Below, piece after piece: positions 27,801-36,800 of a DNA stretch of 64,000 nucleotides; the stretch's first letter is position 1; each line of letters begins with the position of its first letter. Source of the stretch: Pagrus major (Eukaryota; Chordata; Actinopteri; Spariformes; Sparidae). The notes under the pieces were generated by a model. It was given only the letters and a program-made list of their open reading frames with translations, was not told the origin of the DNA and did not search any database. The DNA lies in contig NC_133218.1 of the NCBI RefSeq assembly GCF_040436345.1, positions 8,415,539 through 8,479,538 on the forward strand. Direction: 5' to 3'. The translations under genes were made by a program, and so were the position numbers.

Positions 27801-30800
27801 TACCCTAACACTTCGTTTTCGTTTTTGGGGCCACCGCTGCCAACAGGAGCATGCATGTTAGGTGCAAAACAAAATGACACTGTGGTTAGTAGGACATAGA
27901 CAGAAACAATGGATGAAAACATAAATGTGTAATAAATACTGTACATGCATCACAAGAATCCCTACTGCTAGATAACATGCAGTACATATACACATATGGG
28001 AGCTTGCCATACAGGGCCTTTTTTGCTGTCTCCGTCTCTGCGTGACAAACTCATGTCCACCAGCACGACCCCCATGTCATCCTCCAGGCTATTTGGGTCG
28101 TCCAAAGGCAAAGACAGCTCGTTGACTCTGGAAAAAAAAGAAAAGCAAATATCAGCTTCAATCTAAAAGATTAAACAGGTTGAGGTCAGAGATTTGTCAT
28201 TTGACATTTGTATCCTGAGGGTTTGAGAGACGAATACCAGGACAGGAAAGCAGAATAACATATCTGCTTCTCAAAATAATGATTTTTTTGTTCTTTTTTG
28301 GTTATCTTTGACTTTTGCTTGTGAGATTCTGAATAATTTTTTACCTTTAGACGAAAATAAAAAATTTGAATCTTTGATTGAAGTGCTCACCAAACAATGT
28401 GCATGGGGTCACAAGAAGATAAAGTTTAATTTTAAGGGTGAACACACAAAGAGGGCTGGGAACAACTGGTTTAGAACAAACTGAAATTAATTTAAAAATC
28501 AGTGTGTGGTGATTTGTAATTTGTTTATTTTTATTGTATTTTATTTATATTTGTAAACTTCTGCATTATTCATGTCTACAACTAAGACCCCCTTTATCAT
28601 CTCTCATTTTACTTATTTAATTTTCGTTTTTATATTTTGTATGACTATTGTTGACTATGACTAATTTAATTCCCAGCAACTGATTTACTGTAGTTGCTGT
28701 GCATATGACATAAAATAACTTAGTAAATGTAATGGAGAAAACTTTCCTCTTAGCGACACCTCATTTTGAACAGCTGTACATGAGATAAACTGTGAGGTTG
28801 ATAATCAGCCAATAAGTAACAAGAAATGTCTGTAAAGAAATACCAAAGATATGTCTGATGTAATAATGAAGTGTGTCCCCATTACACAGTTTGTCCACCA
28901 GAGAGCACTGACGAGTTTAATTTCCAACCGCAAACCATCCAACTCAGTACATATCATGCTCTCAATTCTTTAAAAGAAGAAGAAGAAGCAGAAGAAGAGA
29001 CATTTGAAGGATATAATACAATTTATTGTCATCAGCTTCAGAACTATCAAATATCAGTATCAGTACTGCTCCCAAAGATCAAGTATACAAGTTACACATA
29101 TGCATATTCAAGCTGCCTCCAACACATACTGCACTCACTTGTCAATCTCCAGATCACTCAGGGTGACACTGGTGGAGCCCATGAAGTCATCAGTCGTCAG
29201 ATCACGGTCGTATACCTGTTTCATGTCAAACACCAACACACAGTTGACACAGAGGGCATCATGGACACACTGTCCACTGTCTGTGGAGCCCATACACCAT
29301 TATCAGTTATTTGTTTCTGTGAATGGTGTGCAGGAACTGATCAGCTGTGGATTTCCATAACATCATTACCATACAAAGTTTCATAGTTGACTTTATTCAC
29401 TGATGAATGTTCAGCTTGAGGGGTAAGTGGCTGAAACAACAGTTGAGTTGAGGTGAAGTGCTGTGGTAGCAAATTCAAAGTACAAGAGTTGTTGAATAAA
29501 ACATTTAATTCATGTGTGGACTTACAGCCATACAGCTGTTAATTACACTGCCCACCGGCATGGCTCTGGGGCTGCATCACCTGAGGTGCAATCACCAAAC
29601 ACACCACATGACAAATCTAACACATTAAAGCCTTTACCGCAGTGCTCCTCCTATGTTTGTTTGATACTGTCCCACGATAAAATAATGACATATAAAATAT
29701 AAAATAACAATAAACTTTCCAGCAAATAACGCATTGAACTCGTAGGTGAGTTACCTTGATGTACAGTTTCTGGTTCAGATCCTTCACAGGTAAGGAGAAG
29801 GTCTCATTCCATGTGGGGTTGAGGTCTTTATAAACCACTTTGCTTTTGTAGAAAGTTTTCCCATCCAATTTGAATTTCACATAAGGGTCGCTGGTACCTG
29901 AAAATGATATACAACATGAAACATTGTAGTTTAGATCAGTAACTGACTCATCTTGCAGATGTTCCTCACAGGGATCAGACTGGTGGGGGGTTCCAGTAAA
30001 CACAGCTGTTGATAGAGATACTTTCTGCTACTCAGATTCAACATAAAACCATAACACAGGTGTTAATTTTGCCTGAGAATAAGGTGAGAGGATTTGACTT
30101 GAATTAAGTGATGGCCAAAATATTTGTTTTAAGCCACAAAAACATTCCTCTTGAAGCGGTGGCAGGACATTTCTTTGAGCACATCACTCTTCCTCATTTG
30201 ACTCCATCTTTCAAAAGTAGAGTTGACTCATTGTGACTGACTGTAATGAATACTAATGAAATAACTGTGCTTCTAATTTCCAAACTAGGTTTCTAAATAG
30301 CCATTCACCCTTTGTTTCTTAATTTCTAGGGAAACTCACTGGTTTCTGTTCATGAGGACCGGTCTGTTCATAGTGTCATCTCTCATGTGTGTGAACAGAG
30401 GAAGTGGGTTTTTTTCCCCTCCGCAGCCGATGAGACCACAGCTTCCTGAATTAAAGGCCAATCAGATTTCGGCTTTGAGCGTGGAAGGTGACGGCAGCTG
30501 ACAACTTTCTTTCTGTGTGTTTAGTTGTGTTATATGACCACTTTATCACATGTGGATAGAACAGGTGAAGGCAACTGTAAAGACTACTGAATTCCTTTTA
30601 TACTATTAGCTTTCTTTAAGTGTTTTTACCCTTTAATATCTCATATTTGTTGCTGCTATGTAAAATAATTTTCACGCCAAGGTAAAAGAGGTACAGCTTG
30701 TGAATTCTATCTATTGTGTCAGTTGCCCGGCTGAGGGCAGCAGGCTACCCAACACAGTTTGTAGACCATCAGCTTCTCTGCATCTATGTCGTGCTTTTTG

Positions 30801-33800
30801 CTGTAGCAATAGAGGCATTACATTACAACCCTTTTACACAACAAACCACTGCTGTCAATCAGAAAACAGCTGTCAACATATGCTACGCCTGCAGTGTTTA
30901 TAGTCTGAACCAACAGAAGAAATTAAGCATTGTTTATGCACTGCTTTTTAAAAGATGTATGGCCTCAACAATAATGCAGTGAAACCAAATCCTCCCGCCT
31001 CTTGTTCCTCCGCTTTCTTTCCCTGCATTATCTGTACCCACCGCCTGGTTGTGTAAATATGAAGCCACATGAGAGAGAATATGTAATCCAAGCACATGCC
31101 CAGAATGAAAGGCCTGGCGTCATGAATGCTGGGTGTGGCTCAGACAGGTTCTAATATGCTGTGAGGAATCCTGCTCTGGCTGTCTGTGGTGTCCATGGAA
31201 CCAATAACACAGTGTGTAACCAAACATACGCTCCTCGCCGTCGAACCAAGGCTAAACACACAAACCGAGGACAGTCCAAGTTAAAACACACACAGACAGA
31301 GGACTCAGCTTTACATGAGCATACTTGTCTGGGCACAAATGCTAACTTGAGGTGAGTTCAGGAAACTAAAAACAGGTAAGAAAAGATGAGATCTGACACT
31401 ACCTCAGGAACCTCTGTGTGAAGTCATACAGCACATTAAAGATTACAAATGAAAATGAGGGCGCGAACACAAGTGGAAGAATAAATAAGTAGCAATAGCA
31501 GCACTTACTCACTGGGACAGAAATGCACACGCACACGTTAAATGATGACATAGGTGACAAACTGTTAAACCATGTGTCAGAAGTAACAGGAATATAAGAC
31601 CCACAGTACATGAAAAAACACCAGCACACAGTATATACTACAGAGGACATAGTGTCAGATCTAAATAAGATGGCATGAATGCAGCTTTGGATATACTATA
31701 TGCATTATTAGCCGTAGAGCTCATTAAACATTCAGGCAGAGAAATCATATGGACAGAAAAAGTTGAGTGACTAGCAGGGAAGAACTAGAAATTCTCACCA
31801 CACACTGATTTTTAGATTTTTAGGACAGGAAAGTAAAGTGATTAGAAACTTCATTGGACAATTTTGCTCTTGAATCTACACAGCTTCCTTATTCCTCACC
31901 TCACGGTTAACCATTCTACCTACACTAAGGTGCTCCATACTGTACAGCTGCCACCTTCTGCATGCAAAACAACAGTACATGAATACACATAGAGAGATCT
32001 ACTGCACACACTATTATTTTACGGTCTATTGTTCATATGTAAAATGACACGCATCCCTTTTTACACTTCCTTGTTGTCCTGTAGTATCACGCAGCATGTG
32101 TGTGTGTAGTAGCAGTGTAAGATGAGGTTCTTACCACAGCGGTCCCTGATGACCAGATTGCGTCCTTCCTTCAGGTTGATGGTGAGCAGGAAAGACCTCA
32201 GAGAAAAGCTGGAGTTCTCTGCCACAGCGGGAGTCTCATTGCCCATCTCACTCTGGACACACACATCAATACATCATCATTATTTAACGTATTACTGCTA
32301 TAGCACATCTGATTACATCTAGACTTTCTGAGCAGGTCTACAGCTGCATTGGAAACACTTTATAATAACCATCACTAATAAATGGTAAATTTATAGTTAG
32401 TTAAACTTTAGTTCATAGCTGTTTCACTGTTAACAGACAATGAAATACTTTATAAACCATTAATTAAGCCATGTAAAGGTTTATAAACATCAGTTGCGAC
32501 TTATAATAGCCATATAAATAATGTTTACAGATAAACTACACAGTAATTATCAGCCATTTATAAAGTATTATAAATACCAGTTGCAAATTTAAAAGAAATA
32601 ATTATTTAATAAATGGTTAATAAAGCATTTAATTGTTTGTTAACAATAAAATAGCTATTAACTAAAACATATTTAACTATAAAGCTACCACATATTAACA
32701 AGTTATTATTGTTCCGCATACTTTTTTTTTAGATACCACATTATGCCTCCACCTAGACATGTTTTTCTACAAAACTCATTTTTACTAAAAAAAAATAAAT
32801 TGAAAAATCTAGATATAGAGAATTTAGATTTTGATCTGAAATTTTCTGATCAAAAATAAGATTAGAAGACCTTTATAGAGTCAGCACCACAGGCACATTT
32901 TGGTCAACATCTTGTTGAGTCCACATTGTCCCAATCACAACACAATCTAGTCCCCAAAAAAGAAAGTCATCAGGGGCTTTTCTCATCATCGTGACATATG
33001 ACTGGAAAGTTTTGTTCTACTTTCAAGTCCCATGCTCTACACATACTGGAACGTACTTATTATGTCCCTTACTCCTAATGTTGCATTTTTTTTGTTGCGC
33101 GTTGTCCATTTGACAACGATGATGTTTTTGATGGAATACAAAAAGCACAGTCTATGAATGGCTTTCTGCCTTTATATGACATCTATGCTTCCTGTCCATG
33201 CAATGGATTATTTAATCACCATGAAGCCTCTACTCCAAACCAAGCATCTTTGAGAGAATAAACCCCAGCAGCCTGGAATCACCCTGCTCAGCATCCCCAA
33301 CCATGCCCGGCCTAAAAAGCCAGGATAAAAGACAGTGATTGCTGAACCACACACATTGCCTACTGTCCCATCATGACCTGAACACAACACAATAATCTGG
33401 ACTTAAACTTTGACACAAGTGTGTGTCAGCCAAAACACAATGCTGCTTTCTGCATGACGCTTAAAACACAAAACACGATCACAGCCACTTGACAGAAACA
33501 GTCTTTTTAACCACAGACAAAAACACCACCTGCACCCACCTTTTCATCATGGTAGCATGGTAAATGATATTAAAATGACATCAGTTCCACAACACTGAAT
33601 CCCCATACCAATAATTAAATGCCCAAACTGGATAGCAGCACTTACATTTTGGTTGTCCCCGTCTTTTAACACGTGACCGTTGAAATCATGATTATCATAC
33701 TGCGGAGGCAAACATAAATTCATTTAAAAATCTATCATGTAATATCTGAAGAGAAAGAGAAAAGTCCCATAATGAAAAGAGGAACGTTTCAGCCTGCTGA

Positions 33801-36800
33801 TCAGTTAAAGGTTCAGGAACTGATCTCTCTTTGGTATTTCCACCACCAGCACAAATCCTCTGAGCATTTATTAAAAATTCCTGCATCCTGGGGACTGAAC
33901 AGCATTAAACCACGGGACATACACTGGTTCTGGAAAAGAGAAATCTGCCCTCTTTCTGCCCTTTTGTTCACATCAAAGTATCCACAATTCTTAGCATTAA
34001 CCTCCTTGTAGACTTCAAACCATGAGGGACTGAGCATTTTCCATAATATTTTACACTACTTAATCCTCTTCTTTTGGATCCTAATGTACAATGTGGACTG
34101 GTCACATGACAGGGAGAAAGTGCATCTGTTTTTGGCCATAAAATGTGGATTTACAAAAGACAGTGTTTCACAAATAAAGTCAACAAGGGTGATTTTCTGG
34201 TTTGTTGTGTGCCGTATGTTTTTTTTTAATTCTCAAAAGGCACCGAGTTTAAGCGACTGTGACCGGATTAACCTGCTCTGCAGCCACAGGGAGAAAAGGA
34301 ACTGCTGTGCCCCTGTTAACCCCCCTGGTTTCCACAATGTGTACTATACACTGACCATTGTGTACTGTACTGTGAGGTCAATTTTATTTGACCTGACTAG
34401 CCTACAGTATTGCTATGGTGCGAAAGCACTGGTTGTAGTAAGCTGTTAATTAGGAATATAGACCATTTAAGCACAGTATTAAGATTTATAATAAGAGATT
34501 TTGAGTATACAGCCTTGCTAGCAGCTCTGTGAGCCACCGTGGTAGAACATGATAACCTCAGCATGCTAACATGCTCATGATGGCAATGTAAACATGCTGA
34601 TGTTAAGCAGGTAGAATGTTTACTGTGTTCATCATCTTAACTTATTGTGTTAGCATGTTAACATTAGCGCTGAACCTGATGACATTGTCAGCAGTTTTAA
34701 CAGGAGATTGATCATAAATCAAAGTATCCAAAAGGAAAAAAAAACAAAAAAACAAATTTGAACTAATAAAAGGATGCAAGATAAAAAGTTTTTAGAATAT
34801 TTTCACCGGATAAGTGATGACGGTTTAACTTTCACTTTCTTTGATTTTGGAAAAATAGTTTCAGAAGCTTATTGACATAACTTAAGAGCTGACTATGCCA
34901 AATGCCATGTCATCACAGTAAGACCATTGAGGGTGTGGTGCACCATCGTAAGACAACATTCACTATTTGCTGTCATTGTTTATCAGCACATCTTCATTTT
35001 TATCTCTGAAGAACCAATGTGTCAATGTCTCCTCTTGCCACCTCCCAAATCATCATCCACAATGAAACCATGCAAAAAATATTTGAGGGATTAAGAAAAT
35101 AAAAGCATTTTTAGAGGAAAAGAATCCAAAAATAAAATGTTTTCTCAAACTTTCAAATGAAACCTCTGAATGCAACTCAGCAGCAGCACCTTTCATCTGA
35201 AGAGAAAGCAACTGCTCTGACAGCAACTGAGTGGAATGTAATGTAGGTGGAGATTACATGGGAGTATCATTTTCTTTGTTCATAGTATTATCCATTGAAG
35301 AAGGTATTTACTGAACTATGAGCTTCATGTCAAATGTTCACCCTTGAGAGCAAACATGACTGTCAAAAGACAGGACTATGATTCCACATGTGTCTCTAGA
35401 CTTTGTTCTGTATGTACACAAAGGCAATATTACATCACAAAAGGTTTATAGACCCTGACTTTGGCAGTCCATTCAATCCTTTTGTCCAGTTTTGTCTAAT
35501 GACATGGGAAATGTATACTTCTGTGATTTTTATTTAAAGACATTACGGCAAAAGTATTCACAGACGATGCTTCACACATTAAATACTTGGTGAAAGTTCA
35601 CCTCAAACATTTCCTGCCATTGATGCATGTCTTTTAATCTATTTCTTATGTTACGTATGTACTATGTTCTTTGTATGCATTTTTCCTTTTATAATGAAAT
35701 GTCTGCCTGTTTCCTTTCTGCTGTACTCAGGTCTCTCTTGCTAAAGATATCTTAATCTCAAGTAGATTATCTGATCAAATAAAGGTGTATCGAGGTTTTA
35801 TGCCTCAGTGTGGGAGTAATTGCCTCTGCATTAGTTTGGGTCCACCCAGTGACTATGAGGAATGCATTGGCAACTTGACTTGCAAAAGAATCCAGAAAAT
35901 GCATCTGAGTAAATACTTTGTCAACTCTCAAGAAGCAAAAACAACCTGCTAGACATCAACCCCACAAAACTACAAGGCAATTCAGCATGATCTTTAGACA
36001 AAATTTTAATAATTTACCAATGCTGTTCATTAATTTGAGCTAGATGTCATGTTACAAACCCAAGGAACCATTTTTTGACATGCTGTTTCAGCTGTTTGTA
36101 AATCTTTATTGATTACTACTCACTCACAAACAGCCTAATAACTATATCCTATCCAGACCGAGAGAACTTAAAAAAATGCACTAATAAATAAAAACGTAAT
36201 ACTAGTAGATATAATGCTATAGGAAATATTATGTGACACAACATGTTTACACCTTTGTCGTGTCTTTTCTTATGCAAATATGATTTCTTAGTTGGGACAA
36301 AACTGTGACCATCCTTGTCTTTGACCTTTGAAGCATAAAACACTGTATGTGCACAAGTTAAATTTAAAGGACATAAAATAAGCCTACAATAAAAAATATA
36401 AAAACGTATTGACAAGATAAAGTAATAGCAGTAACTCACCAAAATATCAGATTACATATTTTAGATACAACCTTTAAAAAATGTCTAATGTCTTAATGAT
36501 CTTTTGATTTACTCTTCATAGTACAGTAAATGATCTATTATTCTCTAAGACTAAGGTGTCTGAATGTGACCATGCCATCATGGCACGCACATTCAAATCC
36601 ACATCCTTGTCCCTGTTTAAAGTGTGACAGTGTGGCAGCGTGACTTATTAAATATATGCCTTGGCAGTATAAAAACACACAGAGTTTGCCAAGTGCTTCT
36701 GTAGACTATTGATTTTGTAAGTTCCTCCAATTACAGCTTCATCTAACTCCTCCAAGTTAAACTTTGAACATCCTGTGCAAATACACCAGACACCTGACAC

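Noticed and set aside
28871..29386. 171-codon plus-strand open frame
   Set aside because: Runs antisense across mctp2 exon 5 and an AAGAAG repeat; no domain and no splice logic.
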